Of a DNA stretch of 64,000 bases, positions 18,846 to 27,117 are shown piece after piece (the stretch's first letter is position 1; each line of letters begins with the position of its first letter). Origin of the DNA: a virus; IMG/VR virus record IMGVR_UViG_3300020166_001048, positions 62,001-126,000 of that record. One strand, written 5' to 3'. The notes under the pieces were generated by a model. That model saw only the letters and a list, made by a program, of their open reading frames with translations. It was not told the DNA's origin and made no database searches. The translations under genes were made by a program, and so were the position numbers.

Positions 18846-21653
18846 TTAAAATGGCCCTGCGCCATCGTCGTCTACTGCGTTAGTTGTACTCTTTGGCAAG
18901 TTTAAAGTGAGATTATCAGTTAAATTACTTGCATCTGTGTTAACATTCCTGCTGTAATTTTCAGTAACATCATCAGAATAAGCAGTCGGTCCGTTGTTGT
19001 TATTTGTACGAGGTACACTAACTCCTTGGTTAAATGCTAGATCATCGGCTGTAAATTCTCGCAACGTGCCTTGAATTCTTTGTGTAAATTTACCTGCTTT
19101 AAACATGTTGGTTATAGAATATGCTGCAAATACCAAACGTTCTTCGGCTACGTTTGTGTTGTTGTTGATAGCACCTTGGTCGATATTTTCTTTGTATTTT
19201 GGTGTTAAGCCTGTTGCCAAATCATAGTCATTTGCTCTGTTAAAACGTACCTCAAACAATACTTCGCTGGCATTAACATTCAGGCTGCCGTCGGGTTCAA
19301 AAGGTGCAAGATTGTCCTCTGTGTAAAACACTTCGCTTTGCGTAATCCAGTCTGGGTCTCCAACAATTTCAAGATCAACTTTTAATACATCGGAGTCAGC
19401 ATACAGTCTACCTGCTAATTGTGCAGCCGGCAGTGTTGATTCTCCTGCACCGCCTTGCTGACTTGACTCTGCTCCAACTGAAAACATTTGTTTATTAGCA
19501 TATCTTCCGTCGCCGTCAACTGGTGCAGTTAATCCGCTGTTGCCAATTGGTGTTATATAGTTAGTGTTTGCTTCAAATTCAAGATTCAACACTTCTGTGT
19601 TTTCTCCGGTGAACAAATAATTATAGATCTTGTGCGACCCTCTATATGCCGACGGAGGGAAATAAGGAGACTTTGGTGTGTTGATCTGGTATCTGTTTAC
19701 TTTGTAAGTAATTTCATATGCGTAATCTTTTCTCAAATTGTCCCAACCAAGTGGTTTACTTTGTTGTGTAATCTTGTACCACATTGTGGTCCCAACTGGA
19801 GGGTTTGAAATTTCAGCTTTAGTTACTTCGTCAAATACTATGGTTTGTTGCGCAGTAACATACTCGCTGTTTTTCATTACCTGGTCAATCAACTGTGTAA
19901 TTTGTGTACCTGCTGTGATACTATATGTTCGCCCTTGGCTATCAAAATTTTGTTTGTTTGCATTTAGTGATATATTTGGATCACTAGTAGTGGTCATTGG
20001 TGTACGTGCTTTACTTGTTGTTCCTTGCTTTTTCATTTTAGCATCACGAAAAGCTGGAATGTCTTCTAGTACAATTTTGTACACATCTGCAATTTCCTGG
20101 GCACCTTTTTTTACCAGTTCACGTTGATTTTGATTTAATGCATCTGTTAGTCCCTGGGTTATAGTCGGAGATCCACTGCCGGCTTTACGATTGCCGCTTC
20201 CAAACTCTCCGCCGGCTGCACCTCCTGCAAAATCCTCTTCTGCAGCCGCACCTGCCGAAACTTGCATATTACCATTGAACAATGTGCCCACATCAGGTGC
20301 ATTAAGTTGGAAGTTAAAAGGTATTGACCCCCTAGACGTACTAAATCCAACTGTTGTTTGGGGTATCATGCATTGTAGCTGATACTCAACAACTTGTGCA
20401 GCAAGTTTATATCTAAGCATGGCTATTTGAAAAGGAATAAACTTTTCTACCAAAGCATTTGGATCACTTGTAAACTCCCTGCCTTGGCCACTGACTAAGT
20501 TTCCATTTTCGTCATAGCCGTAAAATCTTATAACCATAAGATAATTTTGACCATTAATAGTTGCGCCTGGTTCCCCTGTGTGATCCCAAACTGCCTTGCG
20601 CAGTCTTTCTAAGAATGTTATGCCTTGAGGTTCAAGAACATCAAATTCAAGTGTAACAGCATTATGAGGGCTTCCAACTCCTTGGGTACCAACTAAACAT
20701 TTAAGCTCAACGTTTTCTGGATAAAAGTCCAAGTCAAAGAATTTGTTGCGTTCGCCAATTGTGGCACCACCGCTTTGGAACAACAACTGATTTCCCGGTA
20801 ATGTTTTTCTATCAGACTGTATCATCCGAGTGTATTCGTCAATGTCCATAAGGTATACTGAAATAGTATAAGTCTGCGAAGCAAGGTTTATAAGTTGGTT
20901 TGGCGTAGGTACAATGGTTTCCAAAAATTCATTAGCAATGGCTGCACGACCTTCGACATTTGTACTAGAGGTGCGTTGATCATACGAGTCGTCGCTTGCG
21001 CTAACCGAATCAGCGGCAGCAATTCTGCCGTCTGGAGTTTGGGTATTAGTAACACTGACTACTTCAGTAGCAGCACCCACTGTGCTGATTGTTCCGCCAT
21101 CGTCGGCACCTAGAGCAAATTCTCCGTCGGGTCCGCTCAGTGTTGCTAGCCTTGCATTTGTGGGGCTGTTGTTAACCGAATCGGAAGATACGATTGTTTC
21201 ACCATCCAATACCTCAGTTCCAGTTGTTGGGCTACTAACTCTACTATCTTCATTGGCGCCAGCTTGATCACTAGCGACTTGTGATCCTGCACTGTCTGCT
21301 GGTAAATTGTCTATTCGTGCAACTTCGCTTGAGTTAGCGAGAGCTTGCAGTTCAACAGCAAGCAACCTATTAATAAGAGCATTAACTTCTGCTATGTTTT
21401 CGGCTATCCTAAATGTTGTTGCAGATTTGTCAGGATCAGTTGGTGGCATGCCGTCGTTTTGACGTTGCAAATTGTCCAAGGTAAAAATGTAACCGTTGGC
21501 TTTATCAAAGCCAATGCCCCAATCGGCATTGATTTCGTTCCAAGTTGCACCATCATCGACCTCAAATTCTAGGCGTTCAACCCACCCTACCAGATTATTG
21601 ATGTTGAGTTGTACGCTGCGCCTGGCTGTATCTATTTCTGCCGAGGTGGTCAT
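18846..21653 (-). CDS. large baseplate structural protein, hub candidate
   Basis: 935 residues, not assigned to a family with certainty. The N-terminus (1-60) predicts a structured start (NINNLVGWVERLEFEVDD). Residues about 85-240 are Ser/Thr/Asp-rich and low in complexity. The conserved core starts near 255 with TYTISVYLMDIDEYTRMIQS, and then LDFYPENVELKCLVG and NAVTLEFDVLEPQGITFLER, a pattern seen in large structural proteins of marine T4-like phages. Its position directly upstream of the gp5-like spike is where a gp27-type hub would be expected, but that role is inferred from context only. SD GGAA precedes the ATG; the gene starts 1 nt after the gp53 stop. Confidence 0.6.
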   Translation of the reverse strand: MTTSAEIDTARRSVQLNINNLVGWVERLEFEVDDGATWNEINADWGIGFDKANGYIFTLDNLQRQNDGMPPTDPDKSATTFRIAENIAEVNALINRLLAVELQALANSSEVARIDNLPADSAGSQVASDQAGANEDSRVSSPTTGTEVLDGETIVSSDSVNNSPTNARLATLSGPDGEFALGADDGGTISTVGAATEVVSVTNTQTPDGRIAAADSVSASDDSYDQRTSSTNVEGRAAIANEFLETIVPTPNQLINLASQTYTISVYLMDIDEYTRMIQSDRKTLPGNQLLFQSGGATIGERNKFFDLDFYPENVELKCLVGTQGVGSPHNAVTLEFDVLEPQGITFLERLRKAVWDHTGEPGATINGQNYLMVIRFYGYDENGNLVSGQGREFTSDPNALVEKFIPFQIAMLRYKLAAQVVEYQLQCMIPQTTVGFSTSRGSIPFNFQLNAPDVGTLFNGNMQVSAGAAAEEDFAGGAAGGEFGSGNRKAGSGSPTITQGLTDALNQNQRELVKKGAQEIADVYKIVLEDIPAFRDAKMKKQGTTSKARTPMTTTSDPNISLNANKQNFDSQGRTYSITAGTQITQLIDQVMKNSEYVTAQQTIVFDEVTKAEISNPPVGTTMWYKITQQSKPLGWDNLRKDYAYEITYKVNRYQINTPKSPYFPPSAYRGSHKIYNYLFTGENTEVLNLEFEANTNYITPIGNSGLTAPVDGDGRYANKQMFSVGAESSQQGGAGESTLPAAQLAGRLYADSDVLKVDLEIVGDPDWITQSEVFYTEDNLAPFEPDGSLNVNASEVLFEVRFNRANDYDLATGLTPKYKENIDQGAINNNTNVAEERLVFAAYSITNMFKAGKFTQRIQGTLREFTADDLAFNQGVSVPRTNNNNGPTAYSDDVTENYSRNVNTDASNLTDNLTLNLPKSTTNAVDDDGAGPF

Positions 21654-21654
21654 G

Positions 21655-21960
21655 CTAGATTCCTAATACTTGGGACAAAGTTGCTTTTTGTGGTAGGTAT
21701 ATTGATGTATTGGTTGTAAAGTCCCCCAATGGATCTTGAAGTTGGTTTGGGTTTCTCTGTGCAAACACCCACCAAAGCGCCGCATCACCATACAAGTCGA
21801 ATGCTAGCAAGTCTGGGCGAAGATTGTAAGTTTCATTAATAGTCATTAATAAGTCGTCTGCCAATTTAGGAATAGGTCGATTAACCATTACACCAAGATA
21901 CGTCTGATTAACCACAGGTGTGTCAAAGTACGGACTGTTACTTGTATATATGTTATCCAT
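21655..21960 (-). CDS. 53: baseplate wedge protein gp53 (LysM-like)
   Basis: 101 residues from the ATG at 21960. This ATG overlaps the upstream stop as TAATG, so I prefer it to the GTG at 21966. The signature is a LysM-like segment, YNLRPDLLAFDLYGDAALWW followed by VFAQRNPNQLQDPLGDF, typical of gp53 in marine T4-like phages. T4 gp53 (196 residues) is longer; here only the core remains. In T4, gp53 bridges neighbouring wedges around the hub. Its neighbours, hub proteins and gp5, agree with this. Confidence 0.8.
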   Translation of the reverse strand: MDNIYTSNSPYFDTPVVNQTYLGVMVNRPIPKLADDLLMTINETYNLRPDLLAFDLYGDAALWWVFAQRNPNQLQDPLGDFTTNTSIYLPQKATLSQVLGI

Positions 21961-23558
21961 TACCACATCCCTTTCTTAATTAAGTTACCGTTTGCATATT
22001 CCTTGAGACTAAAATCTTGACTAACTTGTCGTCTACTTGCAATTGGAAGTAAGTTAAGAGTCATTGACATCTTAGTTGGTACGTATGTTGCACCTTTGCT
22101 TCCTAATGGCCCGGGTGTTGGTGTAAATGGTTTTGCACCAACTTGGAGCGGCTGTGTTCCACCGCCGAACAATCTTGTAGCTGCCGTGGACAATCTAGTT
22201 AAACTAGAAAAGTTACCATTGGTTGCACTTGTTGCTAGAGGTTTTTGATATTGCAAATTATCTGCGCCTGTTATGTGTCGGCTTCTTGCTCTGATATAGT
22301 TAACATCAGACGGTAAATTCAAGTTAAACTCTGCTATCACACAAGGAGACTCGTTGAATTGATATTCGCCAAGGCCAGACAAATACAACAATGGCGGTGG
22401 TGAACCACGCTCTGCATCTTGGCCATAAAACATTTTACTAGCACTCTTAAAGAAATGCATAACTGCCAACAAGTATTCAGCTTCAACTGTGTCTTGTGCA
22501 GTGAATTCAGCAGTAACTTGTATAGTCTGAACACTTGATCCTTTGTAGAAATAGTGCATATAGTTGCTGTGCGTTGGTTGATAATTATTGTAATCTGACC
22601 TATATTGTAAATCAATTTGCGGAGTATACGGAAATATAACACCGTCAGTGACTGCCAATGGAGCAAGTATACCCGGGTTGCTTGCTTTGTACAAGTAGTT
22701 TGCCTGAGGTGCAAGTCTTAACTTAACACGCCAATCACCGTCGGCATTTTTAACACCGCTTGCTTCTCGTTGTGCACTAACAGTTTGCTGGTTACGTGCC
22801 TTAATAAGCAATTGGTTAGCATCAATTGCTCTCTCCATTTCTTCCATGTCTGTATAAGGCGCTAGTCCTCGAGCAACACGTTCTTCATTTATTAACCTTG
22901 CAACTTCCGGATCGCTAAGGTCAGGTACAACTTTATCTCTGAATACTGTTTCCAAGACATCAGCATCTGTTGGTGATACTGTGTAAGGATTGTCTTGGAA
23001 GCCAGGAAGCTGGTTAAGTATTTTTCCAGGATATAATATAGTTTCTTCCGTTAGTGGTGGGCCTAGTCCAAGCTTGTACTTTTCTATTCTTCCTGGGCCA
23101 GCATTATATGCTTGAAGAATTTCTGCAGGCGTGTAGTTTGGATATTCTTTCCTAAGTCCTTCGAGATACTGTCTAGCAAATTCTCTAGCTCTCACCGGAT
23201 CGAGAACTTCTCGAATAGTAATAGGCTCAACACCATACCCAGGATCGGCTGCGGTCTCTGGTATAATCTGGTACACACCTAAAGCGCCTGCTGGAGACAC
23301 TGCATTAGGGTTGTTGCCTGATTCAACAACTGCCAACGCATCAAGTAAATCATCTGTTACCCACGAAGTTTGTAAAGATTCTGTGTCAACAAGCTGACCA
23401 TAGCTAGAGTTACGAGCTATAGTACCAGTTGTATCAAGTGTGTAATCACCATCGCTTATTGCTATACCAGCAAGAGTTCTAAGACCATTTTCACTAAGTC
23501 CGGGATATTGCTGTGCTAATTCATTGTATAGATCAGCTAATTTTTGATTGTACGGCAT
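21960..23558 (-). CDS. lytic transglycosylase fused to tail-tube cap/baseplate hub domain
   Basis: 532 residues. Residues about 70-160 form a soluble lytic transglycosylase (SLT/goose-lysozyme-like) domain: LLDALAVVESGNNPNAVSP has the likely catalytic Glu79, followed by GALGVYQIIPETA and the C-terminal motif AYNAGPGRIEKY. Residues about 305-430 are a second domain (FPYTPQIDLQYRSDYNNYQP, then THSNYMHYFYKGSSVQTIQV, FTAQDTVEAEYLLAVMHFF and PPPLLYLSGLGEYQFNESP) that resembles the gp48/gp54 tail-tube cap and initiator proteins of marine T4-like phages. The peptidoglycan-cutting activity thus sits on the hub/tube initiator rather than on the gp5 spike. The gene is the first of the baseplate operon, preceded by AGGAG and a late promoter box. 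Confidence 0.8.
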   Translation of the reverse strand: MPYNQKLADLYNELAQQYPGLSENGLRTLAGIAISDGDYTLDTTGTIARNSSYGQLVDTESLQTSWVTDDLLDALAVVESGNNPNAVSPAGALGVYQIIPETAADPGYGVEPITIREVLDPVRAREFARQYLEGLRKEYPNYTPAEILQAYNAGPGRIEKYKLGLGPPLTEETILYPGKILNQLPGFQDNPYTVSPTDADVLETVFRDKVVPDLSDPEVARLINEERVARGLAPYTDMEEMERAIDANQLLIKARNQQTVSAQREASGVKNADGDWRVKLRLAPQANYLYKASNPGILAPLAVTDGVIFPYTPQIDLQYRSDYNNYQPTHSNYMHYFYKGSSVQTIQVTAEFTAQDTVEAEYLLAVMHFFKSASKMFYGQDAERGSPPPLLYLSGLGEYQFNESPCVIAEFNLNLPSDVNYIRARSRHITGADNLQYQKPLATSATNGNFSSLTRLSTAATRLFGGGTQPLQVGAKPFTPTPGPLGSKGATYVPTKMSMTLNLLPIASRRQVSQDFSLKEYANGNLIKKGMW

Positions 23559-23573
23559 GTTGACTCCTATGCA

Positions 23574-23581
23574 TTATTTAT
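23574..23581 (-). promoter_or_regulatory. late promoter box of the baseplate operon
   Basis: The minus strand reads GCCATAAATAATGC, about 16 nt upstream of the ATG at 23558. The predicted start near 23567 leaves a short leader containing the GGAG ribosome binding site. Confidence 0.55.
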
Positions 23582-23608
23582 GGCGATCAAAAACGGCTAA
23601 CTTAATGA

Positions 23609-23637
23609 TTGACAGCCCCCTCTACATCGTTTATACT
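23609..23637 (+). promoter_or_regulatory. sigma70 promoter of the gp55-gp47-gp46 operon
   Basis: TTGACA at 23609-23614 and TATACT at 23632-23637 are separated by 17 bp, a near-consensus host sigma70 promoter. It lies about 24 nt upstream of the gp55 ATG and diverges from the late promoter of the baseplate operon. Confidence 0.75.
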
Positions 23638-23660
23638 AAGTACAATTATGGAGAACTTAA

Positions 23661-24575
23661 ATGGCATTAGCTAAAAAAACACCTGTTAAAAAACCTAAAA
23701 AAGTTAACTACCTCAACAACCGAGATATTCTCAAAGAAATTTACAAAAGTAAAAGCACATATTGTTCATACCTAGAGCCGGGTCAAGCTCAGTATGACAT
23801 TATTTTGCCCAGTGTGGACAAAATCAATCAGCGCACTGTTGCAGAAGCACGGCGTAACAAAGCCGATCGCATCAAACGAGAAACAGGCGAAATAGTTGAT
23901 CCAACAAAACTCAGCAACCAAGAGCTTGTATTTCGCATTACCACTTGGGATCACATTCCAATGGTGCCAAAAAAGCTAACCAAAGCACAAGAAAAGAAGA
24001 AATCCAAACTAGAAGAAATTCTAGAAATGGATGATGTTGATTATTCCGACGATGGACTACAAGAGCTTATGACCGAAGTAGAACAAGATCTCAACTATAT
24101 AAAGTTGAATTTTCCACCATTTTGGCATTACATGATCGACGACAACAAAGTTCCGTATGTTGTGGGTAAAAGTCACTGGGTCGGCGGACTAGACAATGGT
24201 CACTTCTCAAAAGATCACGGTAAAATGACAGACAAATTAGCACACATGTTTATCAAGTTGTGCGAACGCTATGCTACACGTTCAAATTGGCGTGGGTATA
24301 CTTACAACGAAGAAATGCGTGGCCAGGCATTGTTGCAACTCAGCCAAATTGGTTTACAATTTGATGAAAGCAAATCGCAAAATCCGTTTGCATACTATAC
24401 CGCTGCTATTACCAACAGTTTTACTAGGGTACTAAACATTGAAAAGAAAAATCAAAACATTCGTGATGATATTCTAGAAAATGCAGGCTTGAATCCGAGT
24501 TGGACACGACAGTTTAACAACTCAGCAGAATCAAAACGTTTTATTGCAGAAACTAAAGCAACCAAAACCAAATAA
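23661..24575 (+). CDS. 55: late-transcription sigma factor gp55
   Basis: 304 residues. The C-terminal third carries the gp55 signature: NWRGYTYNEEMRGQALLQLS, IGLQFDESKSQNPFAYYTAA and ITNSFTRVLNIEKKNQNIRD, corresponding to sigma region 2, which recognises the TATAAATA late box. It is longer than T4 gp55 (185 residues): the first 150 residues are a Lys-rich extension ending in an acidic stretch (EILEMDDVDYSDDGLQELMT). In T4, gp55 acts with gp33 and the sliding clamp on host RNA polymerase. A sigma70 promoter precedes the gene, so it can be made before late genes. It explains the thirteen late boxes elsewhere in the window. Confidence 0.92.
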   Translation: MALAKKTPVKKPKKVNYLNNRDILKEIYKSKSTYCSYLEPGQAQYDIILPSVDKINQRTVAEARRNKADRIKRETGEIVDPTKLSNQELVFRITTWDHIPMVPKKLTKAQEKKKSKLEEILEMDDVDYSDDGLQELMTEVEQDLNYIKLNFPPFWHYMIDDNKVPYVVGKSHWVGGLDNGHFSKDHGKMTDKLAHMFIKLCERYATRSNWRGYTYNEEMRGQALLQLSQIGLQFDESKSQNPFAYYTAAITNSFTRVLNIEKKNQNIRDDILENAGLNPSWTRQFNNSAESKRFIAETKATKTK

Positions 24576-24585
24576 GGACTTATAC

Positions 24586-25599
24586 ATGAGTTTGTTCAAA
24601 AAGGCCTTGGTCTTTACTGACATCCACTTTGGCATGAAAAGTAACAGTGCTCTTCACAATCAAGATTGTGAGGAGTTTGTTGAGTGGGCAGTAGAACAGG
24701 GCAAATTGCACGGTTGCGAAACTTGCATCTTTATGGGAGATTGGCATCACCATAGAGCAAGTTTGAGTTTGCAAACAATGCATCATAGTTTGAGAGCATT
24801 GGAAAAGCTAAGTTCAGGTTTCGACAACACACATTTTATCACGGGCAATCACGATTTGTACTACAGAGACAAGCGTGACATTTACAGTTACGAGTGGGCA
24901 CAGCATATTCCAAATGTGCACATTCACAACGAATGGTTTGAACAAGACGATGTTATACTTGTTCCGTGGCTGGTTGGTGATGATTATAAACGTGTTAAAA
25001 ATGCCAGTGCCAAGTATATGTTTGGACACTTTGAACTTCCCCACTTTAAGATGAATGCAATGGTAGAAATGCCAGATCATGGTGATATTAACGCAGAACA
25101 TTTTACTGGCTACGGAGAAGTTTTCAGTGGGCACTTCCACTTACGGCAAAAGAAGAACAACATCAACTACATTGGTAATGCGTTTCCGCATAACTTCTCT
25201 GATGCCGGTGACGATCAGCGCGGAGTGATGATACTAGATTGGGATGGTACTAAGGAATACATCTCTTGGCCCAATCAGCCTTTGTACAGTGTTATGAATC
25301 TTAGCGATGTAATCGACTTTGCCGACGAACGACTCAAACCAAGAATGCATGTTCGTGTTAACTTGGATATTGAAATTTCTTACGAAGAAGCAAACTACAT
25401 CAAAGAGCAATACATCACCAAGTACCAATTGCGAGAGATGGCATTGATTCCCAACAAGCAAAGTGCACTAGAAGAAGAAATGAATCCTGGTGATATTAAG
25501 TTCGAAAGTGTTGATCAGATTATCACTGAACAGATTATTGCAATTGACAGTGAGTTTTACGACAACAAATTATTGCTAGAAATATACAGGAGCTTGTAG
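24586..25599 (+). CDS. 47: recombination exonuclease subunit gp47 (Mre11-like)
   Basis: 337 residues from the ATG at 24586, which follows the gp55 stop and an AAGGA; an upstream in-frame start would overlap gp55 and is less likely. All metallophosphoesterase motifs are visible: TDIHFG (Asp12, His14), GDWHHHR (from 51), TGNHD (86-90) and GHFHLRQ (about 183). With gp46 it forms the Mre11-Rad50-type complex that resects DNA ends and, in T4, helps degrade host DNA and drive recombination-dependent replication. It stands directly behind gp55 but is separated from gp46 by the radical SAM gene. Confidence 0.93.
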   Translation: MSLFKKALVFTDIHFGMKSNSALHNQDCEEFVEWAVEQGKLHGCETCIFMGDWHHHRASLSLQTMHHSLRALEKLSSGFDNTHFITGNHDLYYRDKRDIYSYEWAQHIPNVHIHNEWFEQDDVILVPWLVGDDYKRVKNASAKYMFGHFELPHFKMNAMVEMPDHGDINAEHFTGYGEVFSGHFHLRQKKNNINYIGNAFPHNFSDAGDDQRGVMILDWDGTKEYISWPNQPLYSVMNLSDVIDFADERLKPRMHVRVNLDIEISYEEANYIKEQYITKYQLREMALIPNKQSALEEEMNPGDIKFESVDQIITEQIIAIDSEFYDNKLLLEIYRSL

Positions 25600-27108
25600 A
25601 TGCATTTTAAAGTATTTGAAAAGCAATATCTTTCAAATTTTGAAATACTAGATTTGATCGATTTGCACAGTGTCTCAGTGTCGCCAGACTCGGCTTATCA
25701 GACATTTCAAAAACTATACCAAGCATCATATACCAATAATCAAAGATTGGTTTTTTATAGCCAGTATACCATACCCGAAAGTTTGCTTACACACCTGTAC
25801 AATGCTGCATTTGACATTGATATTAGTAATTTTTTTATAATAATTGCATGCCCAGATGCTGACAGCATTATTGCAAAAACTGGACAAGTCACTACTACAG
25901 ATTTATTCACCGGGATTGATGTTACAGTTGACAGTATTAAATTAGAAAATCAGTATACATTAAGCAACACGATATGCCCACAATTATGGGATCATCTGCG
26001 CATTAGTAATAGAGGAGAAGTATCTCCTTGTTGTGTTTACGATGGAAAAATCAGTGACTATGACAGAACCAACCAGTCTCTTGAAAGTTTATTTCACAGC
26101 AACGAAATGAATTCTATTAGAGAAAAAATGCTCAACGGACAGAGACCAAAAGGGTGCGAAAAATGCTGGAACGCTGAAGACGGAAATATCACTAGTCATC
26201 GCATGCGACATTTGTCTTACAAAAAACAAACAATGTTAACCAGGGGGTTAGACAATCCTTTGCTGTCTAGTTTTGACTTTGCCGCCGGAAACACTTGTAA
26301 TTTTAAGTGTCGAATATGCAACGTCACTGATAGCAGTTTATATGCAGTTGAGTACGAAAAATTCAAAAATACTCCATCAGGCATGGACTATTATGATGTA
26401 AATACTCCAACTTATCAATTTAATCATTACTCTCAAGTAATCAACGAATTAAAAACTCTTGTTGCTAAAAATCAAATTGTAAACATTGATTTTTACGGAG
26501 GAGAACCATTATACAACAAAAATGTTTTGGAATTTATATACTGGGCTGTTGATAATCAATACTCGCAAAATCTTAGACTGCATCTCAATACCAATGGTAG
26601 TATTTTTCCAGAAAAGTTAGAAAACTGCTGGAAACTTTTTAAACATATTGATATACAATTTAGTATAGATAACATTGACGATAGATTTCAACTAGAAAGA
26701 GGTAGTACTTGGCAAACAGTTGACACTAACATTAGACGTTTTATTAATTTAAAATTACCCAATGCAACAATGGGTATAATGCCAGTAATAAGCATTATGA
26801 ATATTCTTTATCTTGATGAAGTTGTTGATTGGGCTAAAAGCTTAGAACTCAATGTTCAGTTTGTTATGCTTACTCAACCAAAAGCATTTTCTGTTGCAAA
26901 TCTTACCCTAATGGCTCAACAAATGTGCATTGATAAATGTGTTAATTCTACACACGAATGTGTACAATCACTTGTAAGTTACTTGCAAAACATTACGCCC
27001 AGCAACGGTACCGAGTTTAGTCAAGCTGTTAAACACTTCGACAAAATTAGAAATCAAGACTTTCGAAAGACACATTATGATATTGCAAAAGCAATGAATC
27101 TATGTTAG
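25600..27108 (+). CDS. radical SAM protein with extra cysteine cluster (SPASM/twitch-like)
   Basis: 502 residues. The radical SAM core has its [4Fe-4S] motif CNFKCRIC (Cys233, Cys237, Cys240) after FDFAAGNT, and the strand-2 motif VNIDFYGGEPLYNK that contacts SAM. An additional cluster of cysteines lies N-terminal to the core: Cys126, Cys144-Cys145 (RGEVSPCCVYDGK), Cys186 and Cys189 (KGCEKCWN), as in twitch/SPASM-type auxiliary clusters, here placed before rather than after the core. This class often modifies peptides or sugars; the substrate is unknown. The ATG follows the gp47 stop directly (TAGATG) with AGGAG upstream, so it is co-transcribed and probably coupled with gp47. Base use looks more A/T-rich than in the flanking genes, hinting at later acquisition. 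Confidence 0.85.
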   Translation: MHFKVFEKQYLSNFEILDLIDLHSVSVSPDSAYQTFQKLYQASYTNNQRLVFYSQYTIPESLLTHLYNAAFDIDISNFFIIIACPDADSIIAKTGQVTTTDLFTGIDVTVDSIKLENQYTLSNTICPQLWDHLRISNRGEVSPCCVYDGKISDYDRTNQSLESLFHSNEMNSIREKMLNGQRPKGCEKCWNAEDGNITSHRMRHLSYKKQTMLTRGLDNPLLSSFDFAAGNTCNFKCRICNVTDSSLYAVEYEKFKNTPSGMDYYDVNTPTYQFNHYSQVINELKTLVAKNQIVNIDFYGGEPLYNKNVLEFIYWAVDNQYSQNLRLHLNTNGSIFPEKLENCWKLFKHIDIQFSIDNIDDRFQLERGSTWQTVDTNIRRFINLKLPNATMGIMPVISIMNILYLDEVVDWAKSLELNVQFVMLTQPKAFSVANLTLMAQQMCIDKCVNSTHECVQSLVSYLQNITPSNGTEFSQAVKHFDKIRNQDFRKTHYDIAKAMNLC

Positions 27109-27117
27109 TATAATTAC

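Noticed and set aside
18841-18848. TAATAAAT-like box upstream of the gp5-like gene
   Set aside because: It breaks the TAAATA core and overlaps the stop of the preceding gene; not counted with the late promoters.
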